Shown here: one piece after another, positions 33,609 through 42,453 of the stretch
How positions within the stretch are numbered: the first letter of the stretch is position 1
Layout: every line of letters starts with the position of its first letter
Notes under the pieces: model-generated
Databases searched by the model: none
What the model saw: the letters and a program-made list of their open reading frames with translations, nothing else
Told to the model about the DNA's origin: nothing
Translations under genes and position numbers: made by a program
NCBI RefSeq assembly: GCF_900119895.1
Contig: NZ_FQLR01000004.1
Coordinates: 310,001-374,000, forward strand
Direction of reading: 5' to 3'
Source: Collinsella phocaeensis
GTDB taxonomy: Bacteria > Actinomycetota > Coriobacteriia > Coriobacteriales > Coriobacteriaceae
DNA: 64,000 nt

Positions 33609-36209
33609 TTGAAGCTCGTCGTCGCAGAGAAGAATATCGCCGCCCAGAAGATTGCCCAGCTGCTGTCCGATGCCGGCGCGCCCAAGAACGATAAGGTCTA
33701 CAACACGCCTGTCTACCGGTTCTCGGTGGAAGGGGAGGAGTGGGTGTCGATGGGCCTCGCAGGCCACATCCTCGCCCCCGATTTCCCCGACGAGATCCTT
33801 TTCGACAAGAAAGCGGGCTGGTACGGCCTGACCGAGGATGGCGAGGTGCTGCCCGCGGGCGTCCCCGACGGCCTCGCCCGCCCGCCCTACGACACGAAGC
33901 GCAAGCCCTTCCTTGCCAACGGCATCAACATCAAGGGCTGGAAGGTGGAGAGCCTGCCGTACCTCACCTGGGCGCCCATCGTCAAGAACCCCGCGGAGAA
34001 AGAGATCATCCGCGTCCTCAAGAACCTTGCCAAGAAGGCCGACGAGGTCATCATCGCGACGGACTTCGACCGCGAGGGCGAGCTGATCGGCTCTGACGCC
34101 CTCAACATGGTGCGTGAGGTCGCTCCCGAGCTCCCGGCCCGGCGCGCCCGCTACTCCGCCCTCATCAAGGGCGAGGTGACCGAGGCCTTCGCGAACCTGG
34201 TCGAGCTCGACCAGGACCTGGCCGACGCCGGCGAGTCCCGCCAGTACATCGACCTCATCTGGGGTGCGGTCCTCACCCGCTACCTCACGCTCGCCAAGTT
34301 CGGCGGTTTCGGCAACGTGCGTTCCGCCGGCCGCGTGCAGACCCCCACGCTCGCCCTGGTGGTCGAGCGCGAGCGCGAGCGCATGGCGTTCGTGCCCGAG
34401 GACTACTGGCAGATCCGCGGCATGGGCGAGGCGTCCGGTCAGGAGTTCAAGATCGCGCACACCACGGCGCGCTTCACGGACAAGGTCGCCGCCGAGACCG
34501 CGTTCGCGCACGTCGACGGGGCCACCGCCGGCACCGTCACCGCTGTGGCCAAGCGCAGCCGCAAGCAGCAGCCCCCGGTGCCGTTCAACACCACCGCGCT
34601 CCAGGCGGCTGCGGCGGCCGAGGGCATCAGCCCCGCGCGCACCATGCGCATCGCCGAGTCCCTCTACATGAGCGGTTTCATCTCCTACCCTCGCGTCGAC
34701 AACACGGTGTACCCCAAGACGCTGGATATCGAGGGCATTGTGCAGGGCCTCGCATTCGGCACGCCCGCGCTCGCGCCCGTGTGCAAGAAGGTGCTCGCCG
34801 GACCGCTCAAGCCGACGCGCGGCAAGGTCGAGACCACCGACCACCCGCCGATCCATCCCACCGGCCAGGGCGATCCCACCACGCTCGACGGCGGTCAGCT
34901 CAAGCTCTACAACCTCATCGCCCGCCGCTTCCTGGCGACGCTCATGGGGCCCGCGACCATCGAGAACACCAAGCTGTCGATCGACGTCGCCGGCGAGCCC
35001 TTCGCCGCAAGCGGCGACGTGCTGGTCGAGGCGGGGTTCCGCGAGGCGTACCCGTACGGCCTCAAGCGCGATGAGCAGCTGCCCGCGCTCGCGCAGGGCG
35101 ATGTCATCGACGTGCACGACATCAAGCTCGAGGCCAAGCAGACCGAGCCGCCTGCGCGCTACAGCCAGGGCAAGCTCGTCCAGGAGATGGAGAAGCGCGG
35201 CCTGGGCACCAAGTCCACCCGCGCGAGCATCATCGAGCGCCTCTACACGGTGCGCTACCTCAAGAACGACCCGATCGAGCCCAGCCAGCTCGGCATCGCC
35301 ATCATCGACGCGCTCTCGCAGTTCGCGCCGCGCATCACCACGCCCGAGATGACCGCGGAGCTGGACGAGGACATGACGCGCGTGGCGGAGGGTGCCGACA
35401 CGCAGGAGCACGTCGTGGACCATTCCCGCACGCTGCTCGCCGGCATGCTCGACGCGCTCATCGAGCACAAGGACGATCTGGGCGAGGCCATCTCGGATGC
35501 CGTCACCGCCGACGCGCGCGTGGGCGCGTGCCCCAAGTGCGGCAAGGACCTCGTGATGAAGACGAGTGCCAAGACCCGCGGCAGCTTCATCGGCTGCATG
35601 GGTTGGCCCGACTGCGACGTGACCTACCCCGTGCCCTCCGGCGTCAAGGTGAGCCCGCTCGAGGGCGAGGCCGCCGTGTGCCCCGAGTGCGGTGCGCCTC
35701 GCATCAAGTGCCAGCCGTTCCGAAGCAAGGCCTACGAGCAGTGCGTCAACCCCAAGTGCCCCACCAACTACGAGCCCGACCTCAAGGTGGGCGAGTGCTC
35801 GGTGTGCGCCGAGGCGGGCCGTCACGGCGACCTGATCGCGCATAAGAGCGAGAAGAGCGGCAAGCGCTTCATCCGTTGCACGAACTACGACGACTGCGGT
35901 GTGAGCTATCCGCTGCCGGCGCGCGGCAAGCTCGAGGCCACCGGCGAGGTCTGCGAGCGCTGCGGCGCCCCCGTGGTGGTGGTCGAGACGGCTCGCGGTC
36001 CCTGGCGCATCTGCGTGAACATGGACTGTCCCGGTAAGGAGAAGAAGCCGGCCCGCGGCAAGGCGGCAGCGGCGAAGAAGACGGCTTCGACCGCGAAGAA
36101 GACGGCTACCAAGAAACCGACGGCGAAGAAGTCCACGGCGAAGAAGTCCACGGCAAAGAAACCCGCCGCGAAGAAGACGACGTCCAAGAAGTCGTCCGCG
36201 GGGGAGTAG
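33609..36209 (+). CDS. topA: DNA topoisomerase I with four zinc ribbons and a lysine-rich tail
   Basis: This 866-residue type IA topoisomerase relaxes negative supercoils. The TOPRIM glutamate and DxD motif are in VVAEKNIAAQ and IATDFDREGELIG; the active tyrosine is in GFISYPRVDNTVYP. Four C-terminal Cys4 modules follow (CPKCGKDL..., CPECGAPR..., CSVCAEAG..., CERCGAPV...). The last 55 residues are Lys/Ala/Thr repeats like histone H1 tails (TAKKSTAKKSTAKKPAAKK); such tails aid DNA binding in other actinobacterial enzymes. The start is TTG at 33609 with AAGGAG just upstream; an earlier in-frame ATG lacks a ribosome site. Confidence 0.95.
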   Translation: MKLVVAEKNIAAQKIAQLLSDAGAPKNDKVYNTPVYRFSVEGEEWVSMGLAGHILAPDFPDEILFDKKAGWYGLTEDGEVLPAGVPDGLARPPYDTKRKPFLANGINIKGWKVESLPYLTWAPIVKNPAEKEIIRVLKNLAKKADEVIIATDFDREGELIGSDALNMVREVAPELPARRARYSALIKGEVTEAFANLVELDQDLADAGESRQYIDLIWGAVLTRYLTLAKFGGFGNVRSAGRVQTPTLALVVERERERMAFVPEDYWQIRGMGEASGQEFKIAHTTARFTDKVAAETAFAHVDGATAGTVTAVAKRSRKQQPPVPFNTTALQAAAAAEGISPARTMRIAESLYMSGFISYPRVDNTVYPKTLDIEGIVQGLAFGTPALAPVCKKVLAGPLKPTRGKVETTDHPPIHPTGQGDPTTLDGGQLKLYNLIARRFLATLMGPATIENTKLSIDVAGEPFAASGDVLVEAGFREAYPYGLKRDEQLPALAQGDVIDVHDIKLEAKQTEPPARYSQGKLVQEMEKRGLGTKSTRASIIERLYTVRYLKNDPIEPSQLGIAIIDALSQFAPRITTPEMTAELDEDMTRVAEGADTQEHVVDHSRTLLAGMLDALIEHKDDLGEAISDAVTADARVGACPKCGKDLVMKTSAKTRGSFIGCMGWPDCDVTYPVPSGVKVSPLEGEAAVCPECGAPRIKCQPFRSKAYEQCVNPKCPTNYEPDLKVGECSVCAEAGRHGDLIAHKSEKSGKRFIRCTNYDDCGVSYPLPARGKLEATGEVCERCGAPVVVVETARGPWRICVNMDCPGKEKKPARGKAAAAKKTASTAKKTATKKPTAKKSTAKKSTAKKPAAKKTTSKKSSAGE

Positions 36210-36237
36210 CCCTAACCCCTGGGGGCGTCCCGCTGTC

Positions 36238-36297
36238 TTGCGTGTATGGCTTTCGACCGTTTAGACCGCTCTAAGCAGCCGAAAGTCATACACGCAA
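36238..36297. repeat. Long hairpin after topA
   Basis: TTGCGTGTATGGCTTTCG (36238-36255) pairs with 36280-36297 at 17 of 18 positions, and the 24-base loop can pair further (TTAGA with TCTAA). No T-run follows. It could end topA transcription, but the sequence looks more like a palindromic repeat unit than a terminator. Confidence 0.6.
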
Positions 36298-36500
36298 ATC
36301 GAATAACGGCTGCGGATAATCGGCGCTCCCGTGTTCGCGGCATCGACCGTTGGCGTTCGTCCGCATGCCGCCTGCGGTCATAAGAAACCATCAAAGCGCT
36401 CTCGTATGCCGCCATGCTGCGGCGTTAGATGGCGATGACATCCTTGTTTGAGACTTGTTCGCCGCTTCTCTGCTACGGTGCCCATAAGGGGGGGTCGAGT

Positions 36501-37483
36501 ATGGGTAGGCGTGGCTGGGAAGCTGCTGAGCGGCTCTTGGATACCGCGGAGGCGGAGGCGAGGTTCGCGTTCGCGGGCGGGCGGGCTGAGGCGCGTTCGC
36601 TCTCGCGCGCTTGCGTCGCCGGAGAGGCGGTCGAGGTTTCGCGGGGCTACTATGCGCGGGCCTCGTACTTCGAGGCGCTTCCGCAACGGGCCCGTGCGAT
36701 GCATCTGATCCGCGCGATGGCCCGCAAGCATCCAGAATGGGCGTTCGCGTCGTTCTCGGCCGCTTTGGTCCACGGGCTGCAGGTGACCAACAGGCTGACC
36801 GGCATCGTGCACCTCGCGATGGGCGCGCGTGAGAATCGCTCCATCCGCGACGCTCGAATCAAGTGCCACCTGATCCGAGATGATTCGTACGAGCTGGTCT
36901 CCGGGATTCGCGTGACGCCGCTGAGGGCTACGGTGCTGGACTGCCTTTGTCGGGCGAACTTTCCTCAGGGCCTGGCGATCGCCGACTCCGCTCTCCATTG
37001 GAACCTGATTGACGAGGATGACCTGAGGCGGTATGTCGAGCACGCGGGCTATCGACGCCGTGGGATCCGGATGGCGAGAAAGGTGCTTCGATGGGCGGAC
37101 GGCCGAAGCGAGAACGGCGGCGAGTCGATGGCGCGGGCGATCATGATCGATCTGGGGTTCGTGCCGCCCGATCTGCAGGTCGAGATATGCGACCCGATGA
37201 ATCCGACCAGGTCGTGGCCGTGGATTTCCATTGGATGCTGCCTGACGGCGGGGTGGTTGTCGGCGAGTTGGACGGCAAGGGCAAATACATGCAAGGTGCT
37301 GCGCATGATGCGGCGCCCGCGATCGCCAAGCTGACGCGGGAGCGGGTGCGGGAGTCGCACATCAACCTGACGGGCGCCACGGTCCTGCGCTTCTCGTTTG
37401 CCGAGGCGATGGACGGGGAGTACATGCGCCGCCTGCTGGAAAAGGCCGGTGTGCCGATACGGATGCCGATGCGCCGTCGATAA
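36501..37483 (+). pseudogene. AbiEi-like type IV antitoxin-family protein, frameshifted
   Basis: The first 230 or so residues (MGRRGWEAAERLLDTAEAEA ... CVAGEAVEVSRGYYARASYF ... VTPLRATVLDCLCRANFPQG) resemble the standalone AbiEi/DUF559-type proteins common in actinobacteria, with an N-terminal winged-helix-like part. Near 37190-37215 the frame shifts by -1. The end continues in the other frame as QVVAVDFHWMLPDGGVVVGE, then LDGKGKYMQG, to a stop at 37483, which looks like a nuclease-fold C-terminus. A one-base deletion, real or from sequencing, would explain this. No AbiEii-like toxin gene is adjacent. Start chosen at ATG 36501; 36429 is an alternative. Confidence 0.65.
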
Positions 37484-37553
37484 GGGCTCCGGTGCGGCGC
37501 ATGGTGCATCGCGTGGGGTATCATGGCGAGGTACGAGATTCGATTGGAGAGCG

Positions 37554-38228
37554 ATGCCGTTCATTACGCTAGAGGGAGTCGATGGCTGCGGGAAGACCAC
37601 GCAGGCGGCGCTGATCGCCGATGCGCTCGAGGCAGCCGGCTACGACGTGCTGCGCCTGCGCGAGCCCGGCGGGGTCGCCATATCGGAGAAGATCCGCGCG
37701 ATCTTGCTCGACCCGGCCAATGGCGAGATGGGCGATGTGTGCGAGCTGCTCCTCTACGAGGCCGCTCGGGCCCAGCTCGTGCATCAGGTGATCAAGCCCG
37801 CGCTTGCCGAGGGCAAGACGGTGATTTGCGATCGCTTCTACGATTCGACCACGGCGTATCAGGCTTTTGCCGACGGCCTGGACCGCGATCTGGTGTCGCA
37901 GGCCAACAAGCTCGCCGTGGACGGCTGCTATCCCGACCTCACGCTCGTCTTCGACTTGCCGGTCGAGGCCGCCCAGCGCCGTCGTTCCAGCCGTGACACC
38001 GAGGACCGCCTCGAGCTCAAGGGCCTTGAATTCCAACAGCGAGTTGCCGAGGGCTTCCGTGCCGTGGCCGCCAGCGAGGTGGGTCGCGTGAGGCTGATAG
38101 ATGCCGCCGGACCGGTTGATGGGGTCTTTAGGGGCGTCGTCGGTGAACTGGCGGCCGCCGGGCTGGATGTGCCCGAAGCCGCCGTCGCCGCGGCGCTCGC
38201 CGCATGCCAGGGGTCGTGCTGGTCATGA
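37554..38228 (+). CDS. tmk: Thymidylate kinase
   Basis: This 224-residue dTMP kinase makes dTDP for DNA synthesis. It shows the P-loop in FITLEGVDGCGKTTQ, the LREPGG dTMP-binding motif, the CDRFYDSTTAYQ motif and a LID region RRRSSRDTEDRLE. The start at 37554 follows GGAGA. Its stop overlaps the holB start (ATGA), and the tmk-holB-ricT order is widespread in Gram-positives. Confidence 0.96.
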   Translation: MPFITLEGVDGCGKTTQAALIADALEAAGYDVLRLREPGGVAISEKIRAILLDPANGEMGDVCELLLYEAARAQLVHQVIKPALAEGKTVICDRFYDSTTAYQAFADGLDRDLVSQANKLAVDGCYPDLTLVFDLPVEAAQRRRSSRDTEDRLELKGLEFQQRVAEGFRAVAASEVGRVRLIDAAGPVDGVFRGVVGELAAAGLDVPEAAVAAALAACQGSCWS

Positions 38229-39358
38229 CCGAGCGCCTCGCCCCCAACAGCCTGCTCTCCCAGCTCGACATGCAGCCGCGTGTCCGGAGCTTCCTCGCCC
38301 GCGCGCTCGAGCAGGGCCGCACGAGCCATGCGTACCTGTTCCTCGGCGCCCCGGGCTCGGGCAAGCTCGAAGCCGCCTGGGCGCTTGCCCAGGCGCTGAT
38401 CTGCGACGACGGGGGCTGCGGGACCTGCGACCACTGCGTGCGCGTCGCCCGCCGCACCCATCCCGACGTCCATCTCTTCTCCCCCGAGTCCGCGACGGGC
38501 TACCTCATCGCGCAGACCCGCGAGCTGCTCGAGGACGTCGCGCTCGCCCCCATCCGAGCCAAAGCAAAGGTGTATATCGTCGACCGTGCCGAGCAGCTGC
38601 GCGCGAACTCCGCGAACGCGCTGCTCAAGACGCTTGAGGAGCCGCCTGCGGGCGTGACGTTCATCCTGCTGGGCACCTCTGCGGACGCGATGCTTCCCAC
38701 CATCGTCTCGCGCTGCCAGTGCGTGCCGTTCCGCACCCTTTCCGAGGAGCAGGCCGTCGCCGCCGTGGAGCGCGCATGCGGGGCGCCGCGCGGCCGCTGC
38801 CGGATGGCGCTCTCCGTGACGGGCGGGCCCGCCCGCGCCGCCGAGTTCCTCAAGAGCGCGGAGCGCCAGGACGCCCGTCGCGCGACGGTGCGCGCCCTGG
38901 ACATGCTGCGCCGCTCGGACGAGGCGGACATCCTCATGGCGGCCAAGGACCTCGTGCTCGCCGTCAAGGCTCCGCTCGATGAGGTGAAGTCCACGCAGAA
39001 GGCCGTGCTGGAGCAGAATGCCGACTACCTGTCGCGTGGAGCATTGAAGCAGCTCGAGGACCGCAACAAACGCGAACTGTCCGCCCGAGAGCGTTCGGGT
39101 ATCATGGAGGCGCTCGCGAGCGCGCGCTCGCTGCTGCGCGATTGCCTGCTTCGCCTCGAGGACCCGGCCGCCGATCTCGTGAACGAGGACGTTCCGGAAG
39201 TCGTCGAGCGCCTTGCCGCCGCAACCGACACCGCGGGCGCCGTGCGCGCCCTCGAGGCCGTCTCCCGTGCCGAAGCCCGCATCGCGCGGAACATCACCCC
39301 GCAGCTGGCCATCGAGGTCATGCTCTTCGATATCAGAAAGGCGCTTCTATGCCTGTAG
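38225..39358 (+). CDS. holB: DNA polymerase III subunit delta'
   Basis: This 377-residue clamp-loader stator subunit has an AAA+ fold: GAPGSGKLEAAWALAQAL, the zinc module CGTCDHC, VYIVDRAEQL in place of a catalytic Walker B, NALLKTLEEPP, and SRCQCVPF. The P-loop is partly degenerate (GKLE instead of GKT/S), as expected for delta'. The start at 38225 overlaps the tmk stop; an in-frame ATG at 38204 is possible. The 3' end overlaps the ricT start by 10 bases. Confidence 0.92.
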   Translation: MTERLAPNSLLSQLDMQPRVRSFLARALEQGRTSHAYLFLGAPGSGKLEAAWALAQALICDDGGCGTCDHCVRVARRTHPDVHLFSPESATGYLIAQTRELLEDVALAPIRAKAKVYIVDRAEQLRANSANALLKTLEEPPAGVTFILLGTSADAMLPTIVSRCQCVPFRTLSEEQAVAAVERACGAPRGRCRMALSVTGGPARAAEFLKSAERQDARRATVRALDMLRRSDEADILMAAKDLVLAVKAPLDEVKSTQKAVLEQNADYLSRGALKQLEDRNKRELSARERSGIMEALASARSLLRDCLLRLEDPAADLVNEDVPEVVERLAAATDTAGAVRALEAVSRAEARIARNITPQLAIEVMLFDIRKALLCL

Positions 39359-40965
39359 TCGTTCCCGTCAAGTTCCCCTACGCCTCGCGCGACCTGTGGT
39401 TCGATCCCTGCGGCCTCGACATCGTCCAGGCCGACTACGCGATCTGCACCACCGAGCGCGGCACCGAGATCGGTCTGGTCACGGCCGACCCCTTCGAGGT
39501 GCCCGCCTCCGAGCTCTCCGCGCCGCTCAAGTACGTCATCCGCGTGGCGAGCGACGAGGACCTCGACCGCGCCGACGACCTCGCGTGCGCGGGCGAGGAC
39601 GCCATGGAGGACTTCCGTCGGCTCGTCGCCAAGAACGGGCTGGACATGAAGCCGGTGGGCGTCGAGTTCCTCTTCGGCGGCGAGAAGGCCGTGTTCTACT
39701 TCGCCGCGGAGGACCGCGTCGATTTCCGCCAGCTGGTGAAGGACCTCTCCGCACGGTTCCATGTGCGCGTGGACATGCGCCAGATCGGCGTGCGCGACGA
39801 GACCCGCCTGGTCGGCGGCTATGCGCACTGCGGCCAGGAGCTCTGCTGCACGCGCTTCGGCGGGCAGTTCGAGCCGGTCTCCATCCGCATGGCCAAAGAG
39901 CAGGACCTGCCGCTCAACTCCTCGAAGATCTCCGGCATGTGCGGCCGCCTCATGTGCTGCTTGCGCTACGAGTTCGAGGCGTACAAGGACTTCAAGGGCC
40001 GCGCCCCCAAGAAGAAGACGCTCATCGACACGCCGCTCGGCCGCGCCCGCATCCAGGAGTACGACACCCCGAGGGAGCAGCTCATCCTGCGCCTCGAGAG
40101 CGGCAAGGTGTTCCGCGTGAACCTCGCCGACATGACGTGCTCGGACGCCTGCGTGAAGCGCAGCCGCGAGCAGGGGTGCGCCTGCCGTCCGGACACGGTG
40201 ACGCGCGATATCCTCGACCGCATCGAGTCGCCCGAGATCAAGCTCGCCCTTATGGAGCTCGACCGCGAGCACGGCGTCGACGTGGGCGACGGCCTCGACA
40301 CCTCCGACCGCATCATCGCCAGCGGTCCCACGCCGCGCCGTCGCCGCATGCGCGAGGAGGAGGCCACCAAGTTCCACGGCACCTCGCCCGAGTCCCGCGG
40401 CGGTCGCCGCCGCCCGTCTGATAACGAGGGCGCTGCGGACGAGGCGTCCCAGCCGCGCCGTCGCCGACGCCGCTCCGCCTCCGAGGGCGCCGAGGGCACC
40501 CGTCCCGCCAAGGACGCCGCTCAGGAGAAGCGCGCCGCGGGCGAGCAGGGCCCTGGCGGCCGTCGCCGTCGCCGCCATCTTTCCGCCGAGGAGCGCGACG
40601 ACGCGTTCCGCAACGCCGCCGCCCGCGAGGACTCCCGCGAGGCGAAGCGCTCCGGCGACGCCGCGCCCGGCCGTTCTCGCCGTCGCCATACGACCTCGCC
40701 GGATGCGCGTCCGGGCCGTTCGGTGAAGCCCGACGTCCCCTCGGTCGCCGATCAGCTCGCCGACGGCGACGTCAAGGTGTCGCGCCGCCGCCGACCCGGT
40801 GACGGCGGGGGAGCCAAGCAGGCCCCCGAGCGCGACCGCCGCGCCCCGCAGGGGGAGCAGGACGCCCCGGGTGCCGAGAAGAAGCGCCGCCGCCGTCGCC
40901 GCCGCAAGCCCGGCTCCGGCGAGGGCGGCGGCGCCCCCGCGGCCCCCGGCGGAGGCGAGGCGTAG
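39349..40965 (+). CDS. ricT: PSP1/RicT (YaaT) family protein with long basic tail
   Basis: Residues 1 to about 280 are the PSP1 domain of YaaT/RicT. The conserved cysteines are Cys161, Cys166, Cys167 (HCGQELCCTRF) and Cys198, Cys203, Cys204 (GMCGRLMCCLRYE). In B. subtilis RicT joins RicA and RicF in a Fe-S-containing complex that governs RNase Y mRNA maturation. The last 200 residues are disordered and Arg-rich (GGRRRRRHL, KKRRRRRRRKPG), which is not part of the Bacillus protein and could bind RNA. Translation begins inside the holB end. Confidence 0.9.
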   Translation: MPVVVPVKFPYASRDLWFDPCGLDIVQADYAICTTERGTEIGLVTADPFEVPASELSAPLKYVIRVASDEDLDRADDLACAGEDAMEDFRRLVAKNGLDMKPVGVEFLFGGEKAVFYFAAEDRVDFRQLVKDLSARFHVRVDMRQIGVRDETRLVGGYAHCGQELCCTRFGGQFEPVSIRMAKEQDLPLNSSKISGMCGRLMCCLRYEFEAYKDFKGRAPKKKTLIDTPLGRARIQEYDTPREQLILRLESGKVFRVNLADMTCSDACVKRSREQGCACRPDTVTRDILDRIESPEIKLALMELDREHGVDVGDGLDTSDRIIASGPTPRRRRMREEEATKFHGTSPESRGGRRRPSDNEGAADEASQPRRRRRRSASEGAEGTRPAKDAAQEKRAAGEQGPGGRRRRRHLSAEERDDAFRNAAAREDSREAKRSGDAAPGRSRRRHTTSPDARPGRSVKPDVPSVADQLADGDVKVSRRRRPGDGGGAKQAPERDRRAPQGEQDAPGAEKKRRRRRRRKPGSGEGGGAPAAPGGGEA

Positions 40966-41008
40966 CACAAGCCGTCTGCTTCCGGACCCCGGAAACCGGG
41001 TATAAGCC

Positions 41009-41062
41009 CTCCATGGAACGACCCTCCTTCGCCCCGCGCGAGGGAGGGTCGTCTGCATGGAG
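41009..41062 (+). promoter_or_regulatory. Hairpin covering the comF ribosome site and start codon
   Basis: CTCCATGGAACGACCCTCC (41009-41027) pairs with 41043-41062 except for a one-base bulge and a mismatch. The right arm holds the ribosome site (AGGGAGGG, 41041-41048) and the ATG at 41057. If it forms in the mRNA, comF translation would be shut until the stem opens. There is no T-run, so it is unlikely to be a plain terminator of ricT. Confidence 0.55.
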
Positions 41063-41965
41063 GGTTGGATTCGCGTTGGATTGGGGGAGGACGCCGCGCT
41101 GTCGAAAGGAGGCCCTGCGCCCGGACCCGGCTCGCTCGAGATCCCCGGCCCGCCCGCCGGCTATGCGCGCGGCGGGGCGCTCGCGCACGCGGCTCCCGCT
41201 TTGCGAGGGGCGGTGGCGCGCGCGGCGGAATCGGCGCTCGAGCTCCTGTCGCCCACGCGCTGCTGCGGATGCGAGCGCCTGGGTCCGCTCGTGTGCGACC
41301 GCTGCCTCGGCGAGCTCACCCTGATCGATCCCGCGCATGCGTGCCTGCGCTGCGGGGCCCCGTACGGCGACATCGTGTGCACGGAGTGCGCGGGCGGCGG
41401 CGCTGCGGACGAGCCGCGCGCCGGCGGGGCCGATGACGCCGCGATCGCGCGCTGCCTGGCGATGGCGACCTACGAGGGCCCGCTGCCGCGCATCGTGCGC
41501 GCCTACAAGGATGCGGGCGAGCGGCGGCTCGCGCGGCTGCTCGCCGAGATGCTCCTCGACTGCGCCCTCCATGCCGAGCTCGCCGCGCCGGAGCGCTACG
41601 GCGGGATCCTGAGCACGGCGGACGCCGTCTGCTTCGTCCCTGCCACGGCGGCGGCGTTTCGCCGGCGCGGATTCGACCACATGGAGCAGGTCGCGCGCCC
41701 CCTGGCCGAGATGGCGGGCGTGCCCCTCGACGACGTGCTGCTGAAGCACGGGGCGCGCGACCAGCGCGCGTACGGGCGGGCGGGTCGCCGCGCCGCCGCC
41801 CAGGGGCTCTACGAGGTGGTTCACGGCCTGGAGGGCATGCGGGTCCTGCTCGTGGACGACGTTGTGACGACGGGGGCGACCATGGGCGCGGCCGCCGGGG
41901 CACTCCGGCGCGCCGGTGCCGCCCGGGTGGACGCCCTCGCCCTCGCCCGCGTCTGGGGCGGCTGA
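41057..41965 (+). CDS. comF: ComF family protein (phosphoribosyltransferase-like)
   Basis: This 302-residue protein combines an N-terminal double zinc finger (CCGCERLGPLVCDRC and CLRCGAPYGDIVCTEC) with a phosphoribosyltransferase domain ending in the PRPP motif VLLVDDVVTTGATMG. In Bacillus ComFC aids single-strand DNA uptake in transformation; in many non-competent bacteria its role is unknown. The ATG at 41057 has AGGGAGGG eight bases upstream, both within a hairpin. It lies just before a structured RNA and close to raiA, a known gene association. Confidence 0.9.
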   Translation: MEGWIRVGLGEDAALSKGGPAPGPGSLEIPGPPAGYARGGALAHAAPALRGAVARAAESALELLSPTRCCGCERLGPLVCDRCLGELTLIDPAHACLRCGAPYGDIVCTECAGGGAADEPRAGGADDAAIARCLAMATYEGPLPRIVRAYKDAGERRLARLLAEMLLDCALHAELAAPERYGGILSTADAVCFVPATAAAFRRRGFDHMEQVARPLAEMAGVPLDDVLLKHGARDQRAYGRAGRRAAAQGLYEVVHGLEGMRVLLVDDVVTTGATMGAAAGALRRAGAARVDALALARVWGG

Positions 41966-42098
41966 TCGCCGTGGGCCGAAAGCCCGTCCGGCACCTTCGC
42001 TCGCGGTGGGCGAAGGGGCCGCGCCCGTCCGTTTTGCCCGTCTTGCCGACACCGGGGGTCCGGCCAGCCCGGCACTTCTCCCAAATAAAGCCGCGACC

Positions 42099-42107
42099 TG
42101 CTATAAT
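42099..42107 (+). promoter_or_regulatory. Extended -10 promoter for the raiA-type RNA
   Basis: TGCTATAAT (42099-42107) is a perfect -10 box with the extended TG. It is one of the best promoters in the window. Transcription would begin near 42114, just before the closing helix of the predicted RNA. Confidence 0.7.
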
Positions 42108-42113
42108 GCCGCT

Positions 42114-42395
42114 TTGTTTCTCCCAGGCTGTGGTTGCGGGAGGGTCGGCGCCCCGGCGCCCGGCGTCCTTCCTAGTCCAAGACAGACGCGGTCGAAGGGA
42201 TCCACGTAAGCGACCGCGTGCGCGCGGCGCGATCATGGCGCGTCCTAGAGGTAAGCCGCACCGTCCGTTCTACATTCTATGGGGCAATGTCGCCCCGCGG
42301 GCGAGCGGGCCAGTCGTGACGGGCACCGCGGTGCCCCGAGCAAACGCCCCGGTGCGCAGGTGTGGGGGCAAAGACCAGGTCAGCTGGGAGAAACG
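42114..42395 (+). ncRNA. Structured noncoding RNA, probable raiA motif
   Basis: About 280 bases between comF and the solute-binding gene are closed by a long-range helix: 42117-42126 (TTTCTCCCAG) pairs perfectly with 42384-42393 (CTGGGAGAAA), and three more pairs follow after a bulged G. Inside are a 9-bp hairpin (42186-42194 with 42211-42219) and stems 42281-42285/42292-42296, 42321-42327/42330-42336 and 42346-42350/42365-42369. No coding frame with a ribosome site fits. The location beside comF and near raiA, in an actinobacterium, matches the published raiA RNA motif. I infer the identity from context and fold, not from a covariance search. Confidence 0.6.
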
Positions 42396-42453
42396 ATCGA
42401 AATCTGCCCCGGGCTGCTCGCGCCCGGGTCGAATGGGATGGAGACGAACGCAT

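Noticed and set aside
42408-42428. CCCGGGC/GCCCGGG hairpin as terminator of the structured RNA
   Set aside because: No T-run follows, so an intrinsic terminator is not supported; transcription may read into the solute-binding gene.
41971-42453. Extended N-terminus for the solute-binding protein
   Set aside because: The upstream open frame runs through the promoter and the structured RNA and lacks a ribosome site; the signal peptide begins at 42454.
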